Assembly: GCF_013009555.1 (NCBI RefSeq) | Contig: NZ_CP046176.1 | Coordinates: 1,953,501-2,017,500, forward strand | Reading direction: 5' to 3' | Source of the DNA: Phocaeicola dorei | GTDB lineage: Bacteria > Bacteroidota > Bacteroidia > Bacteroidales > Bacteroidaceae | Length of the DNA: 64,000 nucleotides | Part shown: piece by piece, positions 1 through 8,431 of the stretch | Layout of the letters: every line of letters begins with the position of its first letter | How positions within the stretch are numbered: the first letter of the stretch is position 1 | Program-made: the position numbers and the translations under genes | Notes under the pieces: generated by a model | Seen by the model: the letters and a program-made list of their open reading frames with translations, nothing else | The model's database searches: none | Told to the model about the DNA's origin: nothing

Positions 1-1331
1 CCCGAATTTTATTGACTTGGATTAAGAGTTTTCTATCATGGATAGGCATCCCGCGCGATAGGTTGAATGAACTGGATGAGATTATTTTCTTGATCCTGAT
101 TGTAGTTATTGCTTTTGCTGTAGGAGCTGTATTTCATTATTTATCTGTGCGTTTCACACGGAAGGTGTTGAAATATAAAAATATCAGTTTTTTAAGTTCG
201 TTGATAGAATACAATGCTTTGCGGAAAATGTCTGCGGTCATTCCGCCGCTTATTATATCCGCTTTGTTGCCGTTTGCGTTCGATTATCGTTCTACTTGGT
301 TTACTGCCAGTGAAAAAATCACTTGGATTTATTTCTTTATCGCTTTGTTGTTTTCGGTCAATGCCGTGTTAAATTCGGTGGGTAATGTGCTGATGAACAA
401 GGAGCAGTTACAGAATCGTCCGATGAAAGGTTTCATACAAATCTTTCAAGTGATTTTTTCGTGTATTGCCATCATTGTCATCATTTCTATATTGATTAAT
501 AAGTCGCCTCTCAATCTGATTACCGGACTGGGTGCTTTTGCTGCCGTGCTGATGTTGATTTTCAAAGATACCATCCTTGGCTTTGTGGCGGGGGTGCTGC
601 TTTCCGAGAATGATATGGTGCATATCGGCGATTGGATTGAGATGCCTCAGAATAATGTGAATGGGGTGGTGATGGATATCACTCTGAACATTGTGAAGGT
701 TCAGAATTTCGATAATACTATTGTCACTATACCTCCTTATTCATTAGTTTCCGGTTCATTTATCAATTGGCGTGGGATGACTGAATCGGGCGGACGGCGT
801 ATTATGCGCGAGTATGCGTTGAAACTGGATTACATACAACCCTGTACTCCTGAATTTTTGGAGAAAATGAAGAAGTTTGATGCTGATTTGGCCGACTTTA
901 TCACAGAAAAGCAGAAACAGGCGGCCGAAGGAAAGGTAGCGAATACTGACAATCCGGCCGGATTGGTAAATGGAACCATTGATACGAATGTAGGGCTGCT
1001 TCGTGCTTATATGACTCTCTATCTGAAGCGCCATCCTTTTATCAGTAAGGACCTGTTGCTGATGGTACGCACGTTGGCTCCTACGGAGAATGGTCTGCCT
1101 GTACAAATTTATTGTTTCTCGGCCAATAAGAACTGGCCTAGTTATGAATCTATCCAGGCGGAAATCATGGAGCATTTTGTTTCTGTTCTTCCCGAGTTTG
1201 GATTGTATCCGTTCCAGAATCCTACTGCCAGAGATTATGTAATCAGTGGTTTGATAGAGTCTGGCAAGGACCTTTCTACTGTAGACGGAATTCCTTGGCA
1301 TTCGGTCTTGCCAAAGGAAGAAAAGGTATAG
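1..1331 (+). CDS. MscS-family mechanosensitive ion channel (YbdG-like), 5' end uncertain
   Basis: Small-conductance mechanosensitive channel of the inner membrane, which releases solutes on hypo-osmotic shock. The reading frame is open to the left edge, with a TTG at 12 as the first in-window start, so the true start is probably at or just outside the edge. At about 439 residues it is close to the YbdG subfamily length. Hydrophobic segments occur near residues 25-45, 75-90, 105-120 and 145-205. The last ends in the channel-type helix before the cytoplasmic beta domain, whose core reads GDWIEMPQNNVNGVV and then VQNFDNTIVTIPPYSLVSG, the typical MscS-domain pattern. The C-terminal ~170 residues form the soluble vestibule. 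No neighbour suggests an operon. Confident about the family; the specific gating role is inferred. Confidence 0.88.
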   Translation, partial: RILLTWIKSFLSWIGIPRDRLNELDEIIFLILIVVIAFAVGAVFHYLSVRFTRKVLKYKNISFLSSLIEYNALRKMSAVIPPLIISALLPFAFDYRSTWFTASEKITWIYFFIALLFSVNAVLNSVGNVLMNKEQLQNRPMKGFIQIFQVIFSCIAIIVIISILINKSPLNLITGLGAFAAVLMLIFKDTILGFVAGVLLSENDMVHIGDWIEMPQNNVNGVVMDITLNIVKVQNFDNTIVTIPPYSLVSGSFINWRGMTESGGRRIMREYALKLDYIQPCTPEFLEKMKKFDADLADFITEKQKQAAEGKVANTDNPAGLVNGTIDTNVGLLRAYMTLYLKRHPFISKDLLLMVRTLAPTENGLPVQIYCFSANKNWPSYESIQAEIMEHFVSVLPEFGLYPFQNPTARDYVISGLIESGKDLSTVDGIPWHSVLPKEEKV

Positions 1332-1399
1332 TTAGGGATTTAAACATTTATTAATGACTTGCGGTTGAACAATTCTTGTTGCCGCCGTGTTATATAAAT

Positions 1400-1429
1400 G
1401 TGTTTTTCATAGTATTAGATTAAAGGTTG
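1400..1429 (+). repeat. First copy of a conserved 5' element (see 1661-1690)
   Basis: The stretch beginning GTGTTTTTCATAGTATTAG is repeated almost exactly about 260 bases downstream, where it opens a candidate small RNA. Here the promoter-like TAnnTTTG upstream of the copy is degenerate (TATAAATG at 1393-1400), and the next good terminator is at 1500-1526. It may be an older or differently regulated small RNA of the same kind, or a leader remnant. Confidence 0.5.
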
Positions 1430-1499
1430 AAGATTGCAATCGGCTTGAGAGAAGTAGTTGCATCTGAAGTAGAAGCGTCTACTATAAAAAATATAGAAA

Positions 1500-1526
1500 G
1501 GTTGTTCCTTACGGGACAGCCTTTTT
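1500..1526 (+). terminator. Rho-independent terminator
   Basis: GGTTGTTCC (1500-1508) pairs with GGGACAGCC (1513-1521) around a TTAC loop and is followed directly by TTTTT. Nine pairs including two G-U. It can end either the mechanosensitive channel transcript or a short RNA starting near 1400. Confidence 0.75.
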
Positions 1527-1624
1527 GTTTTGTTAAAAGAAACCATTCGCATTAACTTGAAATGTTAAAGGATTTGTTGCTTTTATTAAACAATACTATA
1601 ATTTTTCCTTAACGCTTCCTTAAA

Positions 1625-1655
1625 TTTGCAGATAGCAGGAAAGTGCGTATATTTG
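1625..1655 (+). promoter_or_regulatory. Bacteroidetes-type promoter of the candidate small RNA
   Basis: TTTG at 1625-1628, then 19 bases, then TATATTTG at 1648-1655. This matches the Bacteroidetes -33/-7 consensus (TTTG, 19-21, TAnnTTTG). Transcription would begin near 1662, exactly where the repeated element starts. A second -7-like box, TAAATTTG, overlaps at 1621-1628. Confidence 0.6.
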
Positions 1656-1660
1656 TATGT

Positions 1661-1725
1661 GTGTTTTTCATAGTATTAGATTTAAGGTTAACAAAAGGTT
1701 GGAGCAAGGCGTTGCTCCTTTTTTT
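1661..1725 (+). ncRNA. Candidate small noncoding RNA (~65 nt)
   Basis: A compact transcription unit: a consensus promoter immediately upstream, a conserved 5' segment shared with 1400-1429, and a strong intrinsic terminator, GGAGCAA (1701-1707) / TTGCTCC (1712-1718) followed by seven T. No convincing coding potential: the only open frame across it starts inside the promoter and runs past the terminator. I do not recognise a named RNA family. Target and function unknown; could also be a leader of a gene lost downstream, but the next gene is on the opposite strand. Confidence 0.5.
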
Positions 1726-1862
1726 ATGGAATAACGTGAGGCTTACATCTGCTGTCCGGTTCCGATACCCAATACAGAACCACAGAGAAGAATCCGTGCA
1801 ATGTATTCCTCTCCGTGACTGTGTAACTTAATTCTGCTCTTTAATGCAAGGAGAAGGCTGAA

Positions 1863-3518
1863 TTAAATAATCTCGATGCCTTGCTTCCGGCATAACTCCA
1901 ATCCCACATCCTTTAACTTGAATTTCTGTATCTTTCCGCTGCCCGTCATAGGGAACTCATCAACAAAGAAGATATATTTAGGAATTTTGTAACGGGCTAT
2001 CTTGCCATCGCAAAAGTCACGTACATCGAATTCGTTCATTTCCACCCCTTCGTGCAAGATGATGAATGCGCCTACCGCTTCTCCGTATTTCTTGGAGGGG
2101 ATACCGGCTACCTGTACATCTTTTATTCCTTCCATCTGATACAGGAACTCTTCTATTTCCCGTGGATAGATATTCTCTCCGCCACGGATAATCATGTCTT
2201 TTATTCTTCCTGTGATACGATAATTACCTTCTTCGTCTTTCACTCCCAAATCCCCTGAGTGGAGAAAGCCGTTCCGGTCTATCACTTCGGCGGTTGCTTC
2301 GGGGTTTTTGTAATACCCCTTCATGGTGTTATACCCTTTGTTGCACATCTCGCCTTGTACGCCTATGGGACATTCTTCGCCTGTTTCCGGATCGATCACT
2401 TTTACTTCCGTAAACTCGAAATCACGGCCCACTGTGTTGCAGCGTACATCAAACGAATCGTCGATGCGGGAGGCTGTCATGCCGGGAGAAGCTTCTGTAA
2501 GCCCGTATACACTGGTGACCTTCATAAACATTTTCTCTTCTACACGTTTCATCAGTTCTACCGGACAGAGTGAGCCTGCCATAATGCCGGTACGCAGACT
2601 GGACATATCGAACATATCAAACATGGGATGGTTCAGCTCGGCAATGAACATGGTAGGAACCCCGTATAAGGCCGTGCAGCGTTCCTTGTGGACGGAGGCA
2701 AGTACCAGCAGTGGGTCAAAGCGTTCCACCATTACCTGCGTACACCCGTGTGTAAGGCAGTTCATGGTGGCTAACACCACTCCGAAGCAATGGAACAGGG
2801 GTACGCAGACACATAGTTTGTCATCGGAAGTGAATTTCATGTGCTCGCCCGTCAGGAAACCGTTATTGCTGATGTTGTAATGGGTGAGCATGACTCCTTT
2901 GGGGAAACCGGTCGTGCCCGAAGTGTACTGCATGTTCACTGTGTCGTGGCAGTCCACCTTCGCTTTCGCTTCCAGCAGCTCGTCATCGTCTATGTTGCAT
3001 CCCAGAAGCAGAATCTCGGCGGTGTTGTACATACCCCGGTATTTCTCGGGGCCGATGTAAATCACGTTCTTCATGCAGGGGAAGCGTTTGCTCTTCAGAT
3101 ATCCGCGCTGGCTGGTCTTTAGTTCGGGCAGCATGGCGTAGACCATATTTACATAGTCGTCATTGCCACGGTCTCCGTTTACGATACACAGCGTGTGCAT
3201 GTCCGAGTTCTGGCAGAGGTATTCCAGTTCTGCCTGTTTGTAGTTGGTATTTACTGTTACGGCCACGGCACCGATTTTGGCGCAAGCGTACAGAAAGGTC
3301 AGCCAGTCGGGCACATTACCCGCCCAGATTCCTACATGGGTTCCCCGCTTCACGCCGATGGCTAGCAGTCCTTTGGCCATGTGGTCTACACGTTCGTTAA
3401 ATTGTTTCCAGGTGAAGCGCAGATTACGGTCGGAATATACGATATATTCTTTATTGGGGGTGGTGAGGGCCCAATGTTCAAGCCAGTCACCAAGGGTTCT
3501 TGTGCTTAATTCCATCAT
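1863..3518 (-). CDS. AMP-binding acyl-CoA synthetase
   Basis: ATP-dependent ligase of the ANL superfamily that activates a carboxylic acid, probably a fatty acid, as acyl-AMP and then the CoA thioester. 551 residues, normal for the family. Motifs in order: P-loop-like [16 protein letters not shown] near residue 195, the A5 segment [12 protein letters not shown] near 338, SGDLG near 422, and the hinge plus core [21 protein letters not shown] near 440. A lysine near the end ([10 protein letters not shown]) fits the catalytic lysine of the C-terminal domain. The gene starts 3 bases after the stop of the XRE-cupin regulator upstream, so the two form one transcript. Chain-length preference cannot be read from the sequence. 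Confidence 0.9.
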   Translation of the reverse strand: MMELSTRTLGDWLEHWALTTPNKEYIVYSDRNLRFTWKQFNERVDHMAKGLLAIGVKRGTHVGIWAGNVPDWLTFLYACAKIGAVAVTVNTNYKQAELEYLCQNSDMHTLCIVNGDRGNDDYVNMVYAMLPELKTSQRGYLKSKRFPCMKNVIYIGPEKYRGMYNTAEILLLGCNIDDDELLEAKAKVDCHDTVNMQYTSGTTGFPKGVMLTHYNISNNGFLTGEHMKFTSDDKLCVCVPLFHCFGVVLATMNCLTHGCTQVMVERFDPLLVLASVHKERCTALYGVPTMFIAELNHPMFDMFDMSSLRTGIMAGSLCPVELMKRVEEKMFMKVTSVYGLTEASPGMTASRIDDSFDVRCNTVGRDFEFTEVKVIDPETGEECPIGVQGEMCNKGYNTMKGYYKNPEATAEVIDRNGFLHSGDLGVKDEEGNYRITGRIKDMIIRGGENIYPREIEEFLYQMEGIKDVQVAGIPSKKYGEAVGAFIILHEGVEMNEFDVRDFCDGKIARYKIPKYIFFVDEFPMTGSGKIQKFKLKDVGLELCRKQGIEII

Positions 3519-3521
3519 AAA

Positions 3522-4097
3522 TCAAATAGGGGTATAGATAACGGCCAATATTTTGGCGGCTTGTCCTTGATATCCGTGTACGTGGTGCGGAACAATAGAA
3601 TCATAATAAATACTGTCTCCGGCTTTGATCAGATGGCATTTTTTACCGTGGCATACTTCGATGGTGCCTTCCATGACATAGATAAACTCTTCGCCTTCAT
3701 GCGAGGAGAGCGAGAAGTGGGTTTCCTCTGTCGGTTCTACGTCCACGATGAATGGTTCCATATGCCTGTCCGCTTTTGATTTTGACAGTGAGTGGTAGCG
3801 CATATGTGTACGCAGGTCCATTGCATTGTTCGAGAAACTGATGGTATCCTCACTCTCTTGTTTCCGGCAGATTACTGCTCCTTGTTCTTCCTGGTCGTCC
3901 AGAAAAGTGCCCAGACGTACCCCTAACGCACGGGCTATCTTGATGAGGGGAGCCAATGAAGGAAGATCTACATTATTCTCTATTCGTTCTATTTGTTCTT
4001 CGGCAAGGCCTGAGCGTACGGCCAGTTCGGCTACACTGATTTCTTTTGTTTCACGTAGTGATTTTATTTTTTCACCAACAATCTTTGTGCTGTCCAT
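3522..4097 (-). CDS. XRE-family regulator with C-terminal cupin domain
   Basis: 191 residues. The N-terminal helix-turn-helix (about residues 8-65, with GEKIKSLRETKEISVAELA then SGLAEEQIERIENN) binds DNA. The C-terminal cupin (about 105-190, with FSLSSHEGEEFIYVMEGTIEV and a GDSIYYDSIVPHHVHG strand) likely senses a small ligand. This architecture is common in regulators of fatty-acid and amino-acid metabolism. It is directly upstream of and probably cotranscribed with the acyl-CoA synthetase, so it likely controls that gene and itself. A -7 box lies at 4133-4140 on the same strand. Confidence 0.9.
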   Translation of the reverse strand: MDSTKIVGEKIKSLRETKEISVAELAVRSGLAEEQIERIENNVDLPSLAPLIKIARALGVRLGTFLDDQEEQGAVICRKQESEDTISFSNNAMDLRTHMRYHSLSKSKADRHMEPFIVDVEPTEETHFSLSSHEGEEFIYVMEGTIEVCHGKKCHLIKAGDSIYYDSIVPHHVHGYQGQAAKILAVIYTPI

Positions 4098-4132
4098 GGT
4101 TTGTTTTTAATAAGTTTGCAAAGTATAAAGTG

Positions 4133-4140
4133 CAAATATA
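4133..4140 (-). promoter_or_regulatory. -7 box for the regulator/acyl-CoA synthetase operon
   Basis: TATATTTG on the minus strand, 36 bases before the ATG at 4097. No clear -33 TTTG is seen at the expected distance, so regulation may need an activator or tolerate a weak -33. Confidence 0.5.
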
Positions 4141-4263
4141 TAATAAAAAAGAATTGGACAGTCTATTTTTGTTCTGAATATGTAAAAAAGGTAAGTTAGT
4201 GACGAATTGCCGGTCATTTATCATTAATAGTCGGTAAGTTTCGAATATTTGTGTTTTTTGTTC

Positions 4264-4271
4264 TATCTTTG
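4264..4271 (+). promoter_or_regulatory. -7 box upstream of riboflavin synthase
   Basis: TATCTTTG 31 bases before the ATG at 4302. The leader is only about 25 nt long, too short for an FMN riboswitch. Confidence 0.55.
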
Positions 4272-4301
4272 TTCTCGAAACTTAATTAAAGACTAAAACT
4301 T

Positions 4302-4904
4302 ATGTTCTCAGGGATTGTAGAAGAATATGCGGAGGTGGTGCGTATTGTAAAGGAGCAGGAAAATCTGCACCTCACCTTGAAATGTTCGTTTGTGGACGAA
4401 CTGAAAATAGACCAGAGTATCTCTCATAACGGCGTGTGCCTGACTGTTGTCAGTTTGCAGGATGGCACGTACACGGTTACCGCCATGAAAGAAACGATAG
4501 AGCGTTCCAACATCGGCTTGTTGAAAGTGGGAGATAAAGTGAATGTGGAACGCAGCATGATGATGAACGGGCGGCTGGACGGTCATATTGTGCAAGGGCA
4601 TGTGGATCAGACTGCCGAATGTATGGATATAAAGGATGCTGAAGGGAGCTGGTATTTTACTTTCAGATATGCGTTTGACAAGGAAATGGCGAAGCGCGGT
4701 TACATCACGGTGGACAAAGGCTCGGTTACGGTGAACGGTGTGAGTCTGACCGTTTGTAACCCTACGGAGGATACTTTCCAGGTTGCCATTATTCCTTATA
4801 CTTACGAACATACCAATTTCCATACTTTTAAAGTGGGAAGCATTGTGAATATAGAGTTTGATATCATCGGCAAATATTTAAGCCGCATGATGCAGTTCTC
4901 CTGA
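4302..4904 (+). CDS. ribE: Riboflavin synthase alpha subunit
   Basis: Catalyses dismutation of two 6,7-dimethyl-8-ribityllumazine molecules to riboflavin, the last step of the pathway. 200 residues, the usual length. It shows the internal two-fold repeat of the family: MFSGIVEEYAEV at the start with SHNGVCLTVV near residue 45 and GHIVQGHVDQ near 95, then VDKGSVTVNGVSLTVCNP near 140. Stands alone, divergent from the XRE-cupin regulator; other riboflavin genes are not nearby, which is common in Bacteroides. Confidence 0.95.
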   Translation: MFSGIVEEYAEVVRIVKEQENLHLTLKCSFVDELKIDQSISHNGVCLTVVSLQDGTYTVTAMKETIERSNIGLLKVGDKVNVERSMMMNGRLDGHIVQGHVDQTAECMDIKDAEGSWYFTFRYAFDKEMAKRGYITVDKGSVTVNGVSLTVCNPTEDTFQVAIIPYTYEHTNFHTFKVGSIVNIEFDIIGKYLSRMMQFS

Positions 4905-4911
4905 TTCTTTC

Positions 4912-5021
4912 ACCGCAGGTTGCACAGATGATTGTTAAAGATGAAAAAAAGGTTCTTTGTGGAAATCCGGAATTATCTGCATCGGCTTTTGAACAAAAAA
5001 AGAATCTGTGCAATCTGTGGT
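4912..5021. repeat. Interspersed palindromic intergenic element
   Basis: An 18-base arm at 4912-4929 and its near-perfect complement at 5004-5021 (16 of 18), separated by about 74 bases, fill the space between the convergent riboflavin synthase and YihY genes. The arm ends in ATCTGTGCAATCTGTGGT. It can fold as a long hairpin and may end both transcripts. It has the look of a repeated intergenic element, but only this copy is in the window. Confidence 0.6.
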
Positions 5022-5037
5022 AAAACAAATATCAGAG

Positions 5038-6366
5038 TTATAAATCTTTTAGCAATATCTTACTGGTGCTTTTATAATATTCTTCGCGGGCATTGGTCAA
5101 TGCCTCCCAAGGACCGCTATATCGTTCCCGGTCTATTTTGAAGGCTTCTGTTCCGGCTATGTCCAGTCTGTTCAGCAGCATAGCCACGTTCATCCGGTTG
5201 ATATCTACTGACGGCAAATAGCCTATGCTTTCATCGTCACCGTCCATAGAAGTTTCGTAAACCATGTGCATGTCTTGTAGTTCGTATAGGATTTTCTTAG
5301 TGAGTCTTATCGGGATTTTATGTTCGTCGCTGAGTGTCTCGGCGGTATAAGGAGTCTCTTCCGTTTCAAATCGTTTGCATATCAGAGACATGATGAGGAT
5401 GCACAGAAAGTCGTGATAACGGCGGCTGATATTTGCCGTCTCTTTGCTGAAACTGTAGTTGCGAAGATTCTGTGCCACATAGCAAAGCTCTGCGCCATAC
5501 AGGCAGATTCCCCATGAAATTTGCGCCCATAACAAGAACATTGGAATAGCGGCGAAACTACCATAGATTGCATTGTATCTTGATACCCATATCTGACTGC
5601 CGATATACAAGTATTGAAAAGCCTGAAAGGCAGTGCCTGCGATGATACCCGGAATGATGGCATATTTCAGTTTCACTTTAGTATTGGGCATAAAGACGAA
5701 CAGCCCCGTGAACATGGCCCAAGTCAGGATGAAAGGAACCAGGCGTACCAGAAATTTCATCAGGGGTGCCAGTAATACGAAGTCCTCCATGTTTTTCACC
5801 ATGGTGGACATAAAGATGGTAAGACCACTGGAAAGTACGATAAGTAGGGGTAACAAGAGCAGGATGGAGAAATAATCCGTCATTTTGCGATACAGCGTAC
5901 GGGGTTTCTTCACTTGCCATATATAATTGAAGGTACGTTCTATGTTATAGGTTAGGCTCAAAATGGTCCAGAACAACATTACCAGACCCACTCCGATAAA
6001 AACCCCGCTTTTGGCGTGCACCAGATAAGAGTCAATCAGGCCGAGAATGGTTTCGGCAGCCGCACTCTGTCCTTCAAGACCGCTACGGAACTGGGTTTCC
6101 AGCAGGTTGGAGAAACCAAATCCACGTGCGATGGCGAATAGAATGGCCAGAATGGGAATGATAGAAAGCAGGGTGCTGTATGTCAGTGCGGATGCTTTAT
6201 TCAAAATACGTCCCTGAGTGAACTCACGAATAGAAAGAGTGGCGATTTTTATTGCATTATAGAGTATTCCTCGGGATTTGCTAACCTCGTCTTCTGTCAC
6301 TCGCCATATATCATCTTTGAGAAACGATTGCAGACCTTTCAGTTTTTCCTTGTTCATGGTACTCAT
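5038..6366 (-). CDS. YihY/BrkB family inner-membrane protein
   Basis: Polytopic membrane protein of the family once called ribonuclease BN; molecular role unsettled. From ATG 6366 it is 442 residues. Six or so hydrophobic segments lie between about residues 55 and 300, with the family signatures ALTYSTLLSIIPILAILFAI near the start and WGICLYGAELCYVA near the end, followed by a C-terminal winged-helix-like tail of about 110 residues. The frame stays open upstream to 6474, but that extension would lie inside rnpB, so ATG 6366 (or 6357) is preferred; AAAGAG precedes 6366. Confidence 0.85.
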   Translation of the reverse strand: MSTMNKEKLKGLQSFLKDDIWRVTEDEVSKSRGILYNAIKIATLSIREFTQGRILNKASALTYSTLLSIIPILAILFAIARGFGFSNLLETQFRSGLEGQSAAAETILGLIDSYLVHAKSGVFIGVGLVMLFWTILSLTYNIERTFNYIWQVKKPRTLYRKMTDYFSILLLLPLLIVLSSGLTIFMSTMVKNMEDFVLLAPLMKFLVRLVPFILTWAMFTGLFVFMPNTKVKLKYAIIPGIIAGTAFQAFQYLYIGSQIWVSRYNAIYGSFAAIPMFLLWAQISWGICLYGAELCYVAQNLRNYSFSKETANISRRYHDFLCILIMSLICKRFETEETPYTAETLSDEHKIPIRLTKKILYELQDMHMVYETSMDGDDESIGYLPSVDINRMNVAMLLNRLDIAGTEAFKIDRERYSGPWEALTNAREEYYKSTSKILLKDL

Positions 6367-6395
6367 AAGCTCTTTATTAGGATATATGAAAAAAA

Positions 6396-6763
6396 GCAGC
6401 CGGCCTGTAAGCCGGGTTCTGTTCCTCGCCTTGCGGCGAAGTGCCTGCCATTTATCTACGCCTGTTGTCACCAACAGGCTCTAGCGGTCTACCCTCCGAC
6501 GTGGGGCGAGCAACCCTCATAATGTCGGTTTACATGACCTTACAACTCCTAAGACGTACAGCCCGTCATGTCACCATGCGGCTGGTGGGCTCTTACCCCA
6601 CCTTCTCACCCTTACCCCGTTTCCCGTAGGAATTGTGGCGGTTGTTTTCTTCTACGTTACTCCACCTTCGCAGATGGCTTTCTGTTAGGAAGTAGGATGC
6701 TCTGCGTTGCCCGGACTTTCCTCTTTCGCCTTGCGGCGTCAGCGGCAGACCGGCCGGCTGCTT
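6396..6763 (-). ncRNA. rnpB: RNase P RNA (class A)
   Basis: Catalytic RNA that matures tRNA 5' ends. On the minus strand the 5' arm GCAGCCGGCC (6752-6761) pairs perfectly with the 3' arm GGCCGGCTGC (6396-6405), forming helix P1. Conserved blocks are present: GAGGAAAGTCCGGGC near the 5' end (CR-I), the ACAGAA segment close to the 3' end with AACCCGGCTTACAG, and GAGGGTAGACCGC-like CR regions between. About 368 nt, the normal size. A run of T follows the 3' end (minus strand of 6389-6395). Its own promoter lies at 6773-6780. Confidence 0.95.
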
Positions 6764-6772
6764 TTAAGTTTA

Positions 6773-6780
6773 CAAAGATA
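6773..6780 (-). promoter_or_regulatory. -7 box of rnpB
   Basis: TATCTTTG on the minus strand, placing the start about 8 bases downstream near 6765, just before helix P1 of RNase P RNA. Confidence 0.65.
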
Positions 6781-7038
6781 GCGATTTTAGGTTAAACGTA
6801 GGATAATAAAGCGGAAAAAAGTAAGAAAATAAATGAAAAAACAAAGAAAGAGCGGAACAGCCCATTACTTTTTCTTGGTATATATAATAAAAGAGGAGAA
6901 AATCAGTGATGCTCGGTTCGGCACTCCTGCTTATTGTATAGAAACAACGGTAAAAACAGGAAGAATATTTAAAATAAATGAACTGTGCCGGAAAGAGAAG
7001 TGGGTGCTGTTTTCACTTTCCCTCTCCGGACACGGAAT

Positions 7039-7326
7039 TTAGCGGTAGAATCCCAATTCGTTTCTCAATGAACGCACTTCCTGTTGCAAAAGTTCTATAC
7101 GTTCCAGCATGTGGTGGATGGCGTCGATTCCTGCAATATTGATGGACAAGTCATAATATAAATGCGTGTAACGCTCCAGCTCCGCTAGTTGGGATGCGGG
7201 GAGGTAGCGTTCCTCGTCAATCACCCGGACTTCGATCAGTCCGTCTTCTTCCAGTTCCGTAATGAACGACGGGTCCACATGGCAACGGTCGCAAAAATCG
7301 TTGATAATAATTAAATCGCTCTGCAT
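7039..7326 (-). CDS. cbpM: CbpM-like chaperone modulator
   Basis: 95 residues, MerR-like fold. In the CbpM family the protein binds the J-domain of CbpA and lowers its co-chaperone activity. Visible features: an N-terminal helix-turn-helix-like segment (INDFCDRCHVDPSFITELEEDGLIEV), a beta turn EERYLPASQL, and a C-terminal coiled coil (IHHMLERIELLQQEVRSLRNEL). Located 15 bases downstream of cbpA on the same strand, the arrangement seen in other bacteria, which is strong support for the name. Confidence 0.88.
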   Translation of the reverse strand: MQSDLIIINDFCDRCHVDPSFITELEEDGLIEVRVIDEERYLPASQLAELERYTHLYYDLSINIAGIDAIHHMLERIELLQQEVRSLRNELGFYR

Positions 7327-7341
7327 AATCCTTCTCTTTTT

Positions 7342-8313
7342 TTAATTGCTACTATCTTTTAATTGGCGGAACAACTCTTTCTGATGTTCGGTAAGGTTGC
7401 TAGGAATGGTGACATTATAAGTTACTATCAGATCGCCAAATTTGCCTTCTTCCTTGTAAACAGGAAAGCCTTTGCCTTTCAAACGGACTTTGGTTCCGTT
7501 CTGGGTTTCAGGTTTTACTTTCAGTTTTACCTTGCCGTTCAGTGTGTCCACGGTTTCTTCACCACCCAGTACGGCGGTGTAGAGGCTAAGCGGAGCATCG
7601 ATATATAAATCATTCCCCAGACGTTTGAATACAGGATCGTCTGGAATGACAAAGGTGATGTACAGATCGCCTGCAGGACCACCGTTTACTCCCGGTGCAC
7701 CATGACCACGCAATTTGATAGTCTGTCCGTTGGCTATACCTGCCGGAACAGTGATACGTATGTTCTTTCCGTTTACATTAAGCACTTGTTTGTGTGTTTC
7801 GGCGGCTTCACGCAATGAAAGTTGTAATTCAGCATTATAGTCCTGTCCACGGAATCCGGCACTTCGTCTGCCGTTTGCACCGCCACGATGTCCGAACAGT
7901 TCTTCAAAAAAATCAGAGAAGCCACCTGTGCTGCCACCGAAATGTGCACCGCTGAATTCTTCTCCTCCATTGCCGGAATACCAGTAACTGCCGTTACCGT
8001 CCGTACCGAATCCGCTTCCGGCTCCGCCAAATCCTCCGAATCCACCGGCTCCTCCATATTGTTGCTTTTGTTTTTCAAATTCGTCGGCATGTTTCCAGTG
8101 TTCACCGTATTCGTCGTATTTCTTACGTTTTTCCGGGTCACTCAGTACTTCGTTGGCTTCATTTATCTCCTGAAACTTATCTTTGGCCCCAGGGTCATTC
8201 GGATTCAGGTCAGGATGGTATTTGCGGGCCAGCTTACGGAAAGCCTTCTTGATATCATCTTGGGTGGCGCTTTTGTCCACTCCCAATACTTTGTAATAGT
8301 CTATGTAAGCCAT
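7342..8313 (-). CDS. cbpA: J-domain co-chaperone (CbpA/DnaJ-type)
   Basis: Stimulates DnaK ATPase and delivers unfolded substrates. 323 residues: J-domain at 1-70 with the HPD triad in [13 protein letters not shown], a long Gly/Phe/Ser-rich linker (about 85-145), then the two C-terminal substrate-binding domains (about 160-315). The DnaJ zinc-finger (CxxCxGxG repeats) is absent, which separates CbpA from DnaJ. Forms an operon with cbpM. Expression signals upstream of 8313 are not clear. Confidence 0.93.
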   Translation of the reverse strand: MAYIDYYKVLGVDKSATQDDIKKAFRKLARKYHPDLNPNDPGAKDKFQEINEANEVLSDPEKRKKYDEYGEHWKHADEFEKQKQQYGGAGGFGGFGGAGSGFGTDGNGSYWYSGNGGEEFSGAHFGGSTGGFSDFFEELFGHRGGANGRRSAGFRGQDYNAELQLSLREAAETHKQVLNVNGKNIRITVPAGIANGQTIKLRGHGAPGVNGGPAGDLYITFVIPDDPVFKRLGNDLYIDAPLSLYTAVLGGEETVDTLNGKVKLKVKPETQNGTKVRLKGKGFPVYKEEGKFGDLIVTYNVTIPSNLTEHQKELFRQLKDSSN

Positions 8314-8370
8314 ATTATATATTTGTTAAATTTCATCTGCTTTAAGGGAAACAAAATACATGCCAATTGG

Positions 8371-8400
8371 TTGTGTTCTGTTTTTATTTTATTATCTTTG
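8371..8400 (+). promoter_or_regulatory. Promoter of the histidine kinase / nucleotidase genes
   Basis: TTG at 8371-8373, 19 bases, TATCTTTG at 8393-8400. This fixes the coding start at ATG 8432 rather than the upstream ATG at 8360, which would precede the promoter. A ribosome-binding-like TAAAGGA sits at 8424-8430. Confidence 0.65.
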
Positions 8401-8431
8401 CAGCGAATTTTTAGAAATTATTCTAAAGGAA

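Noticed and set aside
1643..1831. 62-codon frame across the candidate small RNA
   Set aside because: It starts inside the promoter and reads through a strong terminator; composition is not protein-like.
4201..4301. FMN riboswitch before riboflavin synthase
   Set aside because: The leader after the -7 box is about 25 nt and no RFN conserved segments are present.
4932..5141. 69-codon frame after riboflavin synthase
   Set aside because: It is made from the palindromic intergenic element and the 3' end of the YihY gene on the other strand.
6367..6474. Upstream extension of the YihY reading frame
   Set aside because: It lies within RNase P RNA, whose P1 helix and conserved blocks are clear; the start at 6366 avoids the overlap.
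6833..7042. 69-codon frame between rnpB and cbpM
   Set aside because: No homology recognised, A-rich chance frame with a poor start context.
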